Shown one piece after another: positions 26,559 to 35,665 of a DNA stretch of 64,000 nt. This stretch comes from JAFANK01 sp036741695. Its GTDB lineage: Bacteria; Vulcanimicrobiota; Vulcanimicrobiia; Eremiobacterales; Eremiobacteraceae. Under the pieces are notes generated by a model. The model saw only the letters and a program-made list of their open reading frames with translations, made no database searches and was not told the DNA's origin. Every line of letters starts with the position of its first letter. Position 1 is the first letter of the stretch. The stretch covers positions 62,001 to 126,000 of the forward strand of contig DAINRU010000001.1 of the NCBI GenBank assembly GCA_036741695.1. The letters are read 5' to 3'. Both the position numbers and the translations under genes were made by a program.

Positions 26559-26614
26559 GAAATGGCTATTCGTCGGGCCCTCGAGCACGGGCCTGTAGCA
26601 AACGCGCGTGCGGG

Positions 26615-26640
26615 GTTTGCATGAGGCCCGGTGCGGGTAT
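26615..26640 (+). promoter_or_regulatory. SigB-type general-stress promoter
   Basis: GTTTGC (26615-26620), 14 nt, GGGTAT (26635-26640). The Bacillus SigB consensus is GTTTAA-N12-15-GGGTAT; the -10 is perfect and the -35 region GGGTTTGC fits RGGNTTRA at seven of eight positions. It lies 52 nt before the start codon of a GsiB-like gene, and GsiB is a classical SigB target. Confidence 0.65.
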
Positions 26641-26691
26641 AGGGGAGCGGGCTTGAATACACGGCCAGACGCTCGCATTGGAGGGCTCGTG

Positions 26692-26907
26692 ATGATGGAC
26701 CAGGATGGCGAAGGCATGACGGTCCGCGAAGCCGGCAAGAAAGGCGGCGATATCGTGAAGTCAAAATACGGACCGCAATTCTATGCCGAGATCGGCCGCA
26801 AGGGCGGCGAGAGCACGAAGCGCAGGCACGGATCGCAGTTCTACGAGACGATCGGCCAGCGTGGCGGCCAGCACAAGAAGAGCGCAACGGGTGATCCGAG
26901 CGCGTGA
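26692..26907 (+). CDS. KGG-repeat general stress protein (GsiB-like), copy 1
   Basis: 71 residues, very hydrophilic. Three KGG-type units: VREAGKKGGDIVKSKYGPQFY, AEIGRKGGESTKRRHGSQFY and ETIGQRGGQHKK. Such repeats occur in GsiB/YciG and plant Em (LEA group 1) proteins, which are unstructured hydrophilins made under desiccation or general stress. GGAGGG lies 6 nt before ATG 26692; GTG 26689 is alternative. A TGATG junction links it to the second copy. Confidence 0.85.
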   Translation: MMDQDGEGMTVREAGKKGGDIVKSKYGPQFYAEIGRKGGESTKRRHGSQFYETIGQRGGQHKKSATGDPSA

Positions 26908-27206
26908 TGAATCCCAAAAACCCGCGTGGCAAAGACGGCGGCGAGATGACGGTCCGCGAGGCGGGCAAACGCGGCGGCGACGCCGTGAGAGCCAAGTACG
27001 GCCCGTCGTTCTACGAAGAGATCGGCCGCAAGGGTGGCAAGTCGACCAAACAGCGGCACGGTGCGGAGTTCTTCGAGAGCATCGGCCAAAAAGGCGGCAA
27101 CGCCGTCAAAGACAAGTACGGCCAGACGTTCTACGAACAGATCGGGCATAAGGGCGGTCAAAAGGTGAAACGCCTGATCGAAGAGGCCAAACGCTCGACA
27201 CGTTAA
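26907..27206 (+). CDS. KGG-repeat general stress protein (GsiB-like), copy 2
   Basis: 99 residues, a tandem paralogue of the preceding gene with four to five KGG units (AGKRGGDAV, IGRKGGKST, IGQKGGNAV, IGHKGGQKV), each preceded by an FYE/FFE motif. It is predicted to be a disordered cytoplasmic protectant. It starts at the ATG of the TGATG overlap (GTG 26904 also possible), so translation is probably coupled and under the same SigB-like promoter. The two copies differ in repeat number, as expected for recombination between repeats. Confidence 0.85.
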   Translation: MNPKNPRGKDGGEMTVREAGKRGGDAVRAKYGPSFYEEIGRKGGKSTKQRHGAEFFESIGQKGGNAVKDKYGQTFYEQIGHKGGQKVKRLIEEAKRSTR

Positions 27207-27216
27207 AGTCTCGTCC

Positions 27217-28299
27217 ATGACGACGCAGACGACGCTCGACGCGCCCTCGTTCCGCTCCATCGATCCTCAGGACATGCTCGGCGCCATACTCGGGTTGCCG
27301 GAGCAGATCGACGACGCTAAACGCGTCGCGCTCGGTGCTTCCTTTGACAGCCTGACCGGTAAGACGTTCTCGTCGCTCGTCATCGCCGGGCTGGGCGGCT
27401 CAGCGATCGGCGGGGACTTCTTACGCGCCGGGTACGAGGCGACGCTGACGGTGCCGGTCACGGTCGTGCGTGATTATCATCTGCCTGGCTACGTGAACGA
27501 GCGAACGCTCGTCTACGCGACGAGCAATTCGGGCAACACCGAAGAGACGCTCGCCTGCTATGAGTCGGCCAAGAATGCGCGCGCCGGCCTCGTCGCCTTC
27601 TCCACCGGCGGCAAACTCGCGACCATGGCGAAGGCCGATGGCGTGCCGCTCGTCTCGTTCCCCGGCGGCCTGCAGCCCCGCGCCGCACTCGGCTACTCCT
27701 TCGTGCCGCTCATCGTCGCCTCGTCGCGCCTTGGGCTCCTGCCCGGCGTGCTGCTCGATGACATCGACGAGGCGAGCGCCGTCCTGCGCGAGGTCCGCAA
27801 CGAATGCAATCCGGAGACGCCATTCGCGAAGAATCCCGCCAAGCGTTTGGCGGCGGCGTGCTTCAGCAGGCTGCCAGTGATCTACGGATCGCAAGGCGAG
27901 CGTGGCGTCGTCGCCTACCGCTGGAAGACCCAGATCGAGGAGAACGCCAAAGCCTTCGCCGTGTCCAACGTCTTCCCCGAGCTCAACCACAACGAGACCG
28001 TCGGTTGGAGCGGTACGCACGGCCAGGGCGAGGTCGAGAAGAACTTCGCCGTCGTGATCCTGCGCGACGATCGCGAGCCCAAGCAGATCCAGCGGCGCGT
28101 CGATCTGACCAAGCAGATCATCGCTCGCGTGGCGAGTTCGATCGACGAGGTGTGGGCGCGCGGCGAGAGCACGCTCTCGCGCATGCTGTCGCTCACCTAC
28201 GTGGGTGATTTTGCCTCGTACTATCTCGCCATCGCGTATGGTGAGGATCCCACGCCGGTGCGGGTCATCGATTGGTTGAAATCCGAACTCGCGAAATAG
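27217..28299 (+). CDS. Bifunctional phosphoglucose/phosphomannose isomerase
   Basis: 360 residues with two SIS sugar-isomerase folds. LVIAGLGGSAIGGDFLRAG, YATSNSGNTEETL and the later RWKTQIEENAKAFAVSNVFPELNHNETVGW (catalytic Glu and His region) match the archaeal/bacterial bifunctional PGI/PMI family. It interconverts fructose 6-phosphate with glucose 6-phosphate and mannose 6-phosphate, feeding glycolysis and envelope sugars. Start ATG 27217 lies 10 nt after the KGG gene stop, so it may also be in the stress operon. Confidence 0.9.
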   Translation: MTTQTTLDAPSFRSIDPQDMLGAILGLPEQIDDAKRVALGASFDSLTGKTFSSLVIAGLGGSAIGGDFLRAGYEATLTVPVTVVRDYHLPGYVNERTLVYATSNSGNTEETLACYESAKNARAGLVAFSTGGKLATMAKADGVPLVSFPGGLQPRAALGYSFVPLIVASSRLGLLPGVLLDDIDEASAVLREVRNECNPETPFAKNPAKRLAAACFSRLPVIYGSQGERGVVAYRWKTQIEENAKAFAVSNVFPELNHNETVGWSGTHGQGEVEKNFAVVILRDDREPKQIQRRVDLTKQIIARVASSIDEVWARGESTLSRMLSLTYVGDFASYYLAIAYGEDPTPVRVIDWLKSELAK

Positions 28300-28323
28300 A
28301 ACTGCTTCAAAGGTCCTACACGT

Positions 28324-28893
28324 TTACTGGGAGCCCTTGATCGAGGTCGAGCCTAAGTTCGACGTGCCACTGAGCAGATTTGCTTGCAGATGCGAGCTCA
28401 CCATATCGTAGCCTTTGTACTTCACGTGGACCTCGGTCGGACAGGACAGCGTCTGCATCGGATTGCTCCATTCGACGTTTTCCGTGCGCAGATCGGAGAG
28501 GTCTTTGGGGCGTACGCTCCAGACGTGGACTGACCCAGATCCTGTATAGTTCATCGAGCGCAGATCGAGCGTCACCTGGTCGGCGGTGAGCTTGTACGCG
28601 GGCTTGCCTTTGAGATAGTAGATGCCTTCTCGCACGTGATGGTAGGTCGTGACCATGCCGTCGGTGCTCGTATCGGAGCTGTCCGCGACGAACTTCCAGC
28701 CGAGCTGCGTTCCGCGTTCGCCCTGCCCTTGCACTTTCTTCATCGTGATCTGCGGCTCTCCGAACGATGCCGGAGCGTCGGGCATGAGCAAAGCGCTGAC
28801 GAGATAGTAGGCGATGACGCCCACAAACGCGAGACCGACCGTCCAGGCGACGAGCGTGGGCCGTTGGTTCACGAAATCGACGATCGCCTTCAC
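28324..28893 (-). CDS. LptC-like LPS export protein
   Basis: 189 residues: one N-terminal membrane anchor (about residues 13-35) and a beta-rich periplasmic domain (LGWKFVADSSD, TYHHVREGIYYLKGKPAYKLTADQVTLDLRSMNYTG) of the OstA/LptC type, with alternating strands such as KLTADQVTLDL. LptC proteins join the LptBFG extractor to LptA and LptD. The gene overlaps the end of lnt by 4 nt, fitting an envelope operon; family assignment is by pattern and context. Confidence 0.68.
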   Translation of the reverse strand: MKAIVDFVNQRPTLVAWTVGLAFVGVIAYYLVSALLMPDAPASFGEPQITMKKVQGQGERGTQLGWKFVADSSDTSTDGMVTTYHHVREGIYYLKGKPAYKLTADQVTLDLRSMNYTGSGSVHVWSVRPKDLSDLRTENVEWSNPMQTLSCPTEVHVKYKGYDMVSSHLQANLLSGTSNLGSTSIKGSQ

Positions 28894-30404
28894 CAGTCAC
28901 CTCGCCGAGAACGCCAGCCGGGCGTGTGCGTGCGCGTGCGCCACAATCCCGCGATCACGACACCGATCGCGAGCACGAGCAGCCAGACGACGCCAATCCG
29001 GTCGTAGGGCGTCACGATGCCGCGCCCGACGTCACCCACCACGATGCCGCGCTGGCCCAGACCTAGACTCGCGACGATCTTGCCACTGGGGTCGACGATA
29101 TCCGACACGCCTGTGTCTGCACCGCGCACGATCCAGCGACCGGTGGACACCGCGGCGACGACCGCGACATCGGCATGCTGATACGGTCCGTTCGTGCCGC
29201 CAAACCATGCATCGTCGGTCGCCACGATGAGCGCGTCGGCGCCGGCGTTCGCCGTCGCGCGGGTGTAGGGCGCGAAAGCCGACTCGTAGCAGATGAGCGT
29301 GCCCCATTGCCAGCCTGCAGCCGCGAGCAGATGCGGGCCAGGACCCGACAGAAAGCGCGACGCGGAATCAAACAGCGGCAGCGGGCGCAGCACGCGGTCG
29401 AAGGGCAGAAACTCCGCGAACGGCACGAGCAGGCGCTTGTGATACACGCCGCCCAGCGTTCCCTCGGGCGTCAGCGCGATGAGCGCGTTGTAGTAGCCGT
29501 CGGGTGAAGGCCGATCGATGGTTCCGGCCATGATCCAGACGTGCGACTGCGCGGCGACGGATTCGAGCCGCGTCAAAAGCCACGGCTCTTGCAGCGGATA
29601 CGAGGTGATGGCGGTCTCGGGCCAGACGACCACCTGAGCGCCGCGCGCGGCGGCTTGTCTGGTCAGCGCCGTATACGTCTCGATCGTCTGCTCGAAGATC
29701 GCCGGCGTCCACTTCTCACGCTGCGAGATGTTGCCCTGAGCGACGGCCACCCGCAGCACGGGTGGAGCAAGCACGACACGGTGTCGCATGCCGTCGCCGA
29801 CAACGATGAGGAGCACGAGCGCGGCGAGCACGATCGCACCCGTCCTACGCGCAGCCGCCGTGCCCCAGGCGATGCCAGCGATAGCGCCATTGGCCAGCGC
29901 GATGATCGCGCTGAGCAGATACACGCCTCCGTATGCTGCGAGCGGCAACAGCCACGGCAGGTGCGCGGCCACGAGCCCGAGTTCCCCAAATGGAAGCCCG
30001 GACTGTCCACGTGTGCGCAAGGTCTCAGCAAGCAGCCACGCGGCCGGCGCGGCGAACACGGAAATCGTGCGGAACTCACCGCGACCGATGAGCGAGGTCA
30101 ACACGGCCGCGACGGCGATGAAAAGGCCCTGATAAACGCACAGCAGCACGAGCGCGAGGATTGACCACGAGCCGACGAAGTCGCCGATCGAGTGGATCAT
30201 CCAATTGAAGAGGACGAGGCTGATCATCGCGCCCGCGAACCATCCCCACCACAGCGCCTGTTTCCAGGACGCTTTGGACCAGAGCAAGAACAATGGGACG
30301 AGAGCGACGAACGACACGACCCCGGCGTCGAGCGTGGGAAAGGCACACATGAGCAGAACCGGTCCGGCCAGCGACGCGCCAAGCGCGATCGGCCAGATGA
30401 CCAC
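28890..30404 (-). CDS. lnt: Apolipoprotein N-acyltransferase
   Basis: About 504 residues: six to seven N-terminal membrane segments and a nitrilase-fold domain with the Glu-Lys-Cys triad in VVWPETAITSYP, YHKRLLVPFAEFLPF and ICYESAFAPYTRA. It adds the third acyl chain to lipoproteins in the inner membrane, a diderm feature. The start is uncertain. GTG 30404 has GAGGAG 9 nt upstream and leaves 46 bp to the divergent gene; GTG 30410 and ATG 30452 are alternatives, the latter overlapping the neighbour's start codon. It overlaps the LptC-like gene. Confidence 0.9.
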   Translation of the reverse strand: MVIWPIALGASLAGPVLLMCAFPTLDAGVVSFVALVPLFLLWSKASWKQALWWGWFAGAMISLVLFNWMIHSIGDFVGSWSILALVLLCVYQGLFIAVAAVLTSLIGRGEFRTISVFAAPAAWLLAETLRTRGQSGLPFGELGLVAAHLPWLLPLAAYGGVYLLSAIIALANGAIAGIAWGTAAARRTGAIVLAALVLLIVVGDGMRHRVVLAPPVLRVAVAQGNISQREKWTPAIFEQTIETYTALTRQAAARGAQVVVWPETAITSYPLQEPWLLTRLESVAAQSHVWIMAGTIDRPSPDGYYNALIALTPEGTLGGVYHKRLLVPFAEFLPFDRVLRPLPLFDSASRFLSGPGPHLLAAAGWQWGTLICYESAFAPYTRATANAGADALIVATDDAWFGGTNGPYQHADVAVVAAVSTGRWIVRGADTGVSDIVDPSGKIVASLGLGQRGIVVGDVGRGIVTPYDRIGVVWLLVLAIGVVIAGLWRTRTHTPGWRSRRGDW

Positions 30405-30450
30405 GGGCACCCGCTCCTCTACCAAGCCGAGCGCGGCAGAAGCCCCTATC

Positions 30451-31233
30451 ATGATGTCTCTCCTTCGCCGCGCGGGTGCGATGTGCTTGGTGTCGGCCAT
30501 CGCGGCTTTCGGCATGCCCGCCTGCGGGCGCGGCCCGGTGGAGCCGCCGCCATTCACCCCGTTCGTGTCCACGATCAATTTCCAGCTCTACGTCAACGGT
30601 CAGATCACGCCGAGTCAAGGCAACTACATCATCGCCGTCAACGCGAACCTCAATCCGACGACGAACGTCAACGCGGTGAGCGGAGAAAACCCAGGCATGC
30701 CCACGGCAAACGAAGCCCAAGGTGTGCCGCCGACCTATACCCACTGGGATCAGGAATTCGTCTTTGGCTCCGCGACCGGCTTTTCCACCAATGGTTTCTT
30801 TTATAATTACAAAGTGCTCACCGGCGGCACAGGAACGACGACCGCGACGTTCTTCCCCATCGTGCTCGCCACCAACGACTTCACGCTCGTCCCCAACGGC
30901 AGCTTTGGGACCGGCAGCGGCAACATGCTGAGCATCACGCTGCCGCTGAACGACCTCTCCATCCGCGGCAATCCGAGTTCGGCCAACCCGCCCTTCATCA
31001 CAACCCCGGCGATCACGCAGATCTACGTCAACTACATCACGACCGACACGTCGGGCGTGCCGCAGGACCAACTCGGACCCAACGGTCTCGCCACGATTGG
31101 GTACCAAGTGAACGTTCCCGTCACGGTGAACAACACGGTGCAACTGCCAAACTTCTCGAGCGTCAGCGGCCCGTCCAATCCGAATCTCTTCATCATCGGC
31201 GGCCAGATCACGGTCAGCGCGGTTTCGCCGTAA
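30451..31233 (+). CDS. Lipoprotein of unknown function
   Basis: About 260 residues. MSLLRRAGAMCLVSAIAAFGMPAC is a signal peptide with a usable lipobox (MPAC). The mature part is rich in Asn, Thr, Gly and Pro with alternating beta segments (FQLYVNGQITPSQGNYIIAVNANL, FFYNYKVLTGGTGTTTATFFPIVLA, LTVSAVSP-like end). I recognise no family; it looks like a secreted beta-sandwich surface protein. ATG 30451 or 30454 could start it, and no strong ribosome site is seen. It is divergent from lnt and ends 1 bp before the convergent LptD-like gene. Confidence 0.7.
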   Translation: MMSLLRRAGAMCLVSAIAAFGMPACGRGPVEPPPFTPFVSTINFQLYVNGQITPSQGNYIIAVNANLNPTTNVNAVSGENPGMPTANEAQGVPPTYTHWDQEFVFGSATGFSTNGFFYNYKVLTGGTGTTTATFFPIVLATNDFTLVPNGSFGTGSGNMLSITLPLNDLSIRGNPSSANPPFITTPAITQIYVNYITTDTSGVPQDQLGPNGLATIGYQVNVPVTVNNTVQLPNFSSVSGPSNPNLFIIGGQITVSAVSP

Positions 31234-33636
31234 TTATTGCCCGAAGGGCTGGGCGATGATCGGCCCGTTGTTGTTGATGCCGAACGACGCGCTTTGCGAG
31301 GGGAAGGCGAGCAACGCGAGCGAGACGTCGACTTCCTTGAGCGGTTGATGGTAGGCGATGCGCACGACGTAGCAATCGCTCACCGTGTGCGTCAGGTAAT
31401 AGTTCTGCCCTTGCAGCGAATGCTGTTGGAAGTCGTAGTCGCCGGTGAATTGGAGGTAGTCGGCACGCGTCAACGGCGTCGCCAAGGCGATGGCCAGCGG
31501 CGAGTACCCCGTGCCGTGGGGGTCGTACGACGTGCCCACGTTGATGAACGAGTACGGGCTTGGGTTGACGGTCAGTTGGTAGTTGATCGTGCTCAGGAAT
31601 TTGGTCGTAAAATCATAATTGGTGGACGCGGTGAAATGATAGTACATCGCGTTGTAGACGTTGAGGACTTCGCTGATCTGATTCGCCCCTGAGAGCTTAT
31701 CGAGCGAGGGCATCGGCGTGTAGCCGCGCACGCTCTGGTCGGTATAGACGAGCGTGTTGTCGGCGTGGCGCCCGAAGTAGTCCTGCAACGTGCCTTCGAA
31801 GCCAAGCGCCCCCTGCAGGTCGCCCGTGCCATACGCATCCTGATGGATGTTCGCGTTGGCGTTGATGACCGTCGAATCGCCGATGCGGTAGATGCCCGGC
31901 CCCACCTGGCCATTGAAATCGACGCGCGACGTCTCGATGTTGTCGTAGCCATCGTTGTAGATGCCGTCGATAAGCGTCACGCTGATCGGCAGACGCAGGT
32001 TCTCGATCTGGAATGGCCGCGCGCGCAAGGTCAGCTCAGGCACGCGTTGGATGCCGATGACCGGGGTTGTCGTCTCGGCGACGCCGATGCCGTTGGTCTG
32101 CAGCCCGTGGTTGGTCGAGATCACGAGATCGGCGTCGAATGCACGCGCGCTGAGGTGAGTGTCGGCGTTGAAGCCGACCGCGCGCGAGAAGGCTCCCGGG
32201 TTCGTGTTGTCCTGCAGATTGAGTCCGACGCTCTGGGTGAAGACCGACGAGAAGGCGATGGTGTGCTGGAAGATCCCGCCGAACGACTTCGATGGACCGG
32301 TGGCCGTGTTCGTCACCGCATAGCTTGTCGTGCTGCGCGCGCCGGAGTGCGTGACCGAGATGTTCGTCGAGGTCGTGGTGGGCAGCGCCGTGAAGATCGC
32401 CGACTGACCGGAATAGTTGAAGGACAGCGCACCCTGGAGGTGGTCTGAGAACATGCGCGCCAGGCTCAGCGACGATTGGATCGAGTTCCTCGTCCCCGAG
32501 AGCTGCTGTTGCTGGCTGTTGTTGTTCAGGTCGTAGATGCTGAACTCGCCGCCGCCGCGTCCATCCTGGCGCTGGAAGTAGAGATCGGCGCCGAGGCCGA
32601 TGCCGACCTTCTGGTAGAAGTCGATGTGATACGTGCCGTACCAGTTCGGTCCGCGATAGAAGTTGAGGAACTCGCGCAGAAAGACGCCGTACGCGGAGTT
32701 GTAGCCGACGCGCGGGGTGTACTGCGTCTGCCGGCGCTGGGCGATCTCGGTGAGCGGCAGGGCGAGCACGCCGAGCGCGGCGACAAGGACCTTGCCGAGG
32801 AAGAGTGCCGAGCCTTTGGCGATGATGCGGTCGTGCGGCCGGATCTCGATCTCTTTGCCGGTGATGTGATAGGCGAGGTGATTGGGCTCGCAGGTCGTGA
32901 TCCAGCCGTTCTTGATGATGGTGTGGCCGTTAGGATCGACGATCGCCTCCTGTCCTTTGTAGTAGAGCTTTCCCTGGATCTGCTCGCCTTGGAAATAGAT
33001 CGCGGCGGTCGAACCCTCGACGTCGAAGAGCTCGACGCGATCGCTGTCGGCGTGGTATTCGAGCGCCGAGGCCGTCGAGGTGTCGCCGTCCGCTTGGGCG
33101 AGCACGACGTGCCCGGTGGCGCGCAGGATTTTGGTGGTCGCGTCGTAGACCGCTTGATCGGCTGTGACCACGCCCGTCGCGTATTCGAGGCGCACGTGGC
33201 CGTATGCCGTGAACCCGCCAGCTGGTCCATTGTTGCCGTAGAGTTGATCGGCGGTCACGCGCGCGAGACCCGAGGCCAGTGGCTCGGGCGCCGGCGTGGC
33301 ATTCGGGTTGGCAGGCGGGGTCGGCGTCTCGGTCGGCACGGGCGTCGCACCGCGATTGGCACGCGGGAAATCCTCGGGATTCGGGGGCGGCGTCACGTAG
33401 AGCGGGAACGGGGTTTGGCCGACGCCCGGCGAGGTGATGCGCGGCATCGTCGCGATGGGAGTCGGTTGGGGCTGCGCGGTTTCGGTCGGAGGGCTCGACG
33501 GCTGCTCGGATGCCGCGGGTTGCGGCGTCTGTGCGTCTGCGTGCAAATGCGCGCCGACGATGGCGACGAAGATAAGGACGGCGAGTACCGTCCTGTGGGC
33601 TAGGCTCGGCGCGCGGTCAGCTGCGTCGAACTTCAA
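31234..33636 (-). CDS. lptD: LPS-assembly protein LptD-like outer-membrane protein
   Basis: 800 residues. A signal peptide (TVLAVLIFVAIVGAHLHADA) and a Pro/Thr-rich linker precede an OstA-like beta-jellyroll domain at about 140-260 (RLEYATGVVTADQAVYDATTKILRATG). The motif ITTCEPNHLAYHITGKEIEI resembles the LptD segment where processed cysteines sit. The rest is a long beta-barrel pattern with aromatic alternation. LptD inserts LPS-like lipids in the outer leaflet. It lies 18 bp after the LptF/G permease gene on the same strand, as expected. Divergent from E. coli LptD; assignment rests on domain order and context. Confidence 0.8.
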   Translation of the reverse strand: MKFDAADRAPSLAHRTVLAVLIFVAIVGAHLHADAQTPQPAASEQPSSPPTETAQPQPTPIATMPRITSPGVGQTPFPLYVTPPPNPEDFPRANRGATPVPTETPTPPANPNATPAPEPLASGLARVTADQLYGNNGPAGGFTAYGHVRLEYATGVVTADQAVYDATTKILRATGHVVLAQADGDTSTASALEYHADSDRVELFDVEGSTAAIYFQGEQIQGKLYYKGQEAIVDPNGHTIIKNGWITTCEPNHLAYHITGKEIEIRPHDRIIAKGSALFLGKVLVAALGVLALPLTEIAQRRQTQYTPRVGYNSAYGVFLREFLNFYRGPNWYGTYHIDFYQKVGIGLGADLYFQRQDGRGGGEFSIYDLNNNSQQQQLSGTRNSIQSSLSLARMFSDHLQGALSFNYSGQSAIFTALPTTTSTNISVTHSGARSTTSYAVTNTATGPSKSFGGIFQHTIAFSSVFTQSVGLNLQDNTNPGAFSRAVGFNADTHLSARAFDADLVISTNHGLQTNGIGVAETTTPVIGIQRVPELTLRARPFQIENLRLPISVTLIDGIYNDGYDNIETSRVDFNGQVGPGIYRIGDSTVINANANIHQDAYGTGDLQGALGFEGTLQDYFGRHADNTLVYTDQSVRGYTPMPSLDKLSGANQISEVLNVYNAMYYHFTASTNYDFTTKFLSTINYQLTVNPSPYSFINVGTSYDPHGTGYSPLAIALATPLTRADYLQFTGDYDFQQHSLQGQNYYLTHTVSDCYVVRIAYHQPLKEVDVSLALLAFPSQSASFGINNNGPIIAQPFGQ

Positions 33637-33654
33637 AAACGACGCTCTGCGGGC

Positions 33655-34887
33655 TCACCGTTCCTCCCTCCATAACATCAAGAGGCCGGCCGAGCCCATG
33701 ACGAGATTCGGGATCCAGGCGGCAAGCGGAGCGGGAATCGCACCGTTCTTGCCGAGCGCGTTGGTCGCCGCCATGATGAGCCAGTAGCCTAAGAGCACGA
33801 GCAGCGCGGCGCCGGCGGCGACCCCGCGACCGCGCTTGCCGAATCGCACGCCGAGCGGCAATGCGATCAAGATGCTGATGAGGCAGGCGACCGGCATGGC
33901 GTATTTCTGCTGCAGGTCCATCTCGAACTGGCGGACGTCCTCGCCGCTGCTCTTCAGGGCCTTGATCTCGCGCGCAAGCTCGCGCGAGTTCATCTCGAAC
34001 GGTCCGCGCGGCCCCTCGAAGAGCAAGGACGCGTCGGCGAGCGGGAATTCCAGCGAGTCGAAGTGTTGCTGCTTGGTCACAAGGCCGCTCGTGCCATACA
34101 GGGTCTCCACGCCGTCGTAGAGCACGAGCTTGCCGTTGATCTGGCGAGCCGTCGCAGCGGTGAGGGTCTCGGGGAAATAGCCCGAGCCCAGCGAGTAGAT
34201 CTGCACGCTGTGCATGAGCCCGCTCTGGGGATCCATCGAACCGACGAAGATGCTGTGCTGGCCGTCTTCGGTACGCACGAATTGGTCGGGTTGGATAATC
34301 GGTTGGCTCGAATGGTACGCGATCTCGCGGAACACGGTCTGCGATTTGTGCTGCGAGGTCGGTGCCACGAAATCGTTGATGAAGAACGCGACAAGGGTGA
34401 GGACCAGGCCCATGAGCAGCGCAGGGCGCGCGATGCGGTTGAGCGAGATGCCGCTCGTGCGCATGGCGGTCATCTCGTTATCGCCCGCCAGACGTCCGAA
34501 GCCCTGCAGCACGCCGAAGAGCGTGGCGAAGGGCAAGATGAGATAGACGAACGACGGTATCTGGAGCACGATGTAGCGCATGACGAGCCCGAACGGGACC
34601 GACTTGTTGATGATGTAGTCTGCGGCTAAGAAGAAGGTGTTGATGATGAGGAAGAGCGTGAAAGCGGCGACGGCAAAGGCGAAGGGTGCGGCCATCTCGC
34701 TCGCCAGATAACGGTCGAGGATGCTGATGGGATGCCGGCTGCGCACCTGCGGCTGGCGCAGATCACCCGACCCGCTGGGGCCGGCCAGCCAGTCGAGGCG
34801 TTGGGCATTCCCCGACGGCGCCGGCGCATCACGCACGACGTCTGACGTCCTTGTCCGCGGCGCGGATGCCTCGCTCGGGGTCGACAT
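33655..34887 (-). CDS. LptF/LptG family LPS export permease
   Basis: 410 residues. After a Ser/Thr/Arg-rich N-terminal extension of about 50 residues, ILDRYLASEMAAPFAFAVAAFTLFLIIN begins the YjgP/YjgQ family. PSFVYLILPFATLFGVLQGFGRLAGDNEMTAMRTSGISLNRI is the coupling region, followed by a periplasmic beta-jellyroll and three C-terminal membrane segments. It forms with LptB the ABC transporter that extracts LPS. Only one F/G gene is present here. AAGGAAG precedes ATG 34887. Confidence 0.9.
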   Translation of the reverse strand: MSTPSEASAPRTRTSDVVRDAPAPSGNAQRLDWLAGPSGSGDLRQPQVRSRHPISILDRYLASEMAAPFAFAVAAFTLFLIINTFFLAADYIINKSVPFGLVMRYIVLQIPSFVYLILPFATLFGVLQGFGRLAGDNEMTAMRTSGISLNRIARPALLMGLVLTLVAFFINDFVAPTSQHKSQTVFREIAYHSSQPIIQPDQFVRTEDGQHSIFVGSMDPQSGLMHSVQIYSLGSGYFPETLTAATARQINGKLVLYDGVETLYGTSGLVTKQQHFDSLEFPLADASLLFEGPRGPFEMNSRELAREIKALKSSGEDVRQFEMDLQQKYAMPVACLISILIALPLGVRFGKRGRGVAAGAALLVLLGYWLIMAATNALGKNGAIPAPLAAWIPNLVMGSAGLLMLWREER

Positions 34888-34982
34888 GCATCGCCACTTC
34901 CTTCGTTTTCCGCGGCTATCCTGGGAAGATCACGGCGCTTTCGCAAGCGGTCGAACGCTGTCGACGCCGGCGCCGTCCGTCG

Positions 34983-35498
34983 TCAGCGCGTGCGCGCTGC
35001 CGCGTGATAGAGCGCGGTGACGTCGTGCACGTAGCCTTGCGTCTCCGCATATGGTGGCACGCCGCCGTATTTCGCCACCGCGCCGCTGCCCGCGTTGTAC
35101 GCCGCAAGCGCGAGCGTGACATCGCCGTGGTAGCGCTGCAGCAGATCGTGCAGATAGGCGACGCCACCAGCGACGTTCTGCTCGGGATTGAAAGGATTGC
35201 TGACGCCGTAGCTCGCCGCGGTACCGGGCATGAGCTGCATGAGACCCATCGCGCCCGCTTGAGAGATCGCCGACGGGTCGCCGCCGGATTCTCTGTCGAT
35301 GACTGCGCGCACGAGCGACGCCGGCACCTCATGTACGCGCGACTGCTCTGCGACGATGGCGTTGAGCCGCGCCACGTCCATCGCGTGTGGCCCCTCGCCG
35401 AAGGGCAAGAACCCACCGCCGCTGCAGCCGGCAACAGCGGCTGCTCCGATGATGAAGAGCGTCGCTGCGGTTCTGTGCACGCCGGTCAAGATCTGCAC
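34983..35498 (-). CDS. Lytic transglycosylase lipoprotein (SLT domain)
   Basis: About 171 residues. The signal peptide TAATLFIIGAAAVAGC ends in a lipobox. The SLT domain has VRAVIDRESGGDPSAIS with catalytic Glu, QAGAMGLMQLMPGTAASYGV, and AALAYNAGSGAV-type motif (LALAAYNAGSGAVAKYGG), all conserved in family 1 soluble-type transglycosylases. It cleaves glycan strands of peptidoglycan. GTG 35498 has GGGG upstream and gives a normal signal peptide; GTG 35537 is the longest option. Confidence 0.88.
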   Translation of the reverse strand: MQILTGVHRTAATLFIIGAAAVAGCSGGGFLPFGEGPHAMDVARLNAIVAEQSRVHEVPASLVRAVIDRESGGDPSAISQAGAMGLMQLMPGTAASYGVSNPFNPEQNVAGGVAYLHDLLQRYHGDVTLALAAYNAGSGAVAKYGGVPPYAETQGYVHDVTALYHAAARTR

Positions 35499-35665
35499 TT
35501 TCGAGCCCCAAATGAAACGCGAAGCGATTCGCGGCACTACATTAAGTATCGGTATCAGACGTTGCGGTTTCGCCGTGACGCAGGCCTAATCATAGGCGCC
35601 AAGGGGGCGCCTAGCGTAGTTAGGGCTCTTGGACCTAGCGCAGATGAGAGCGGGCTAGCCCTGGC

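Noticed and set aside
35540..35665. Possible small gene or RNA between the transglycosylase and zinc-ribbon genes
   Set aside because: Only short CTAGG/CCTAG-like pieces are seen; there is no convincing hairpin, frame or promoter.
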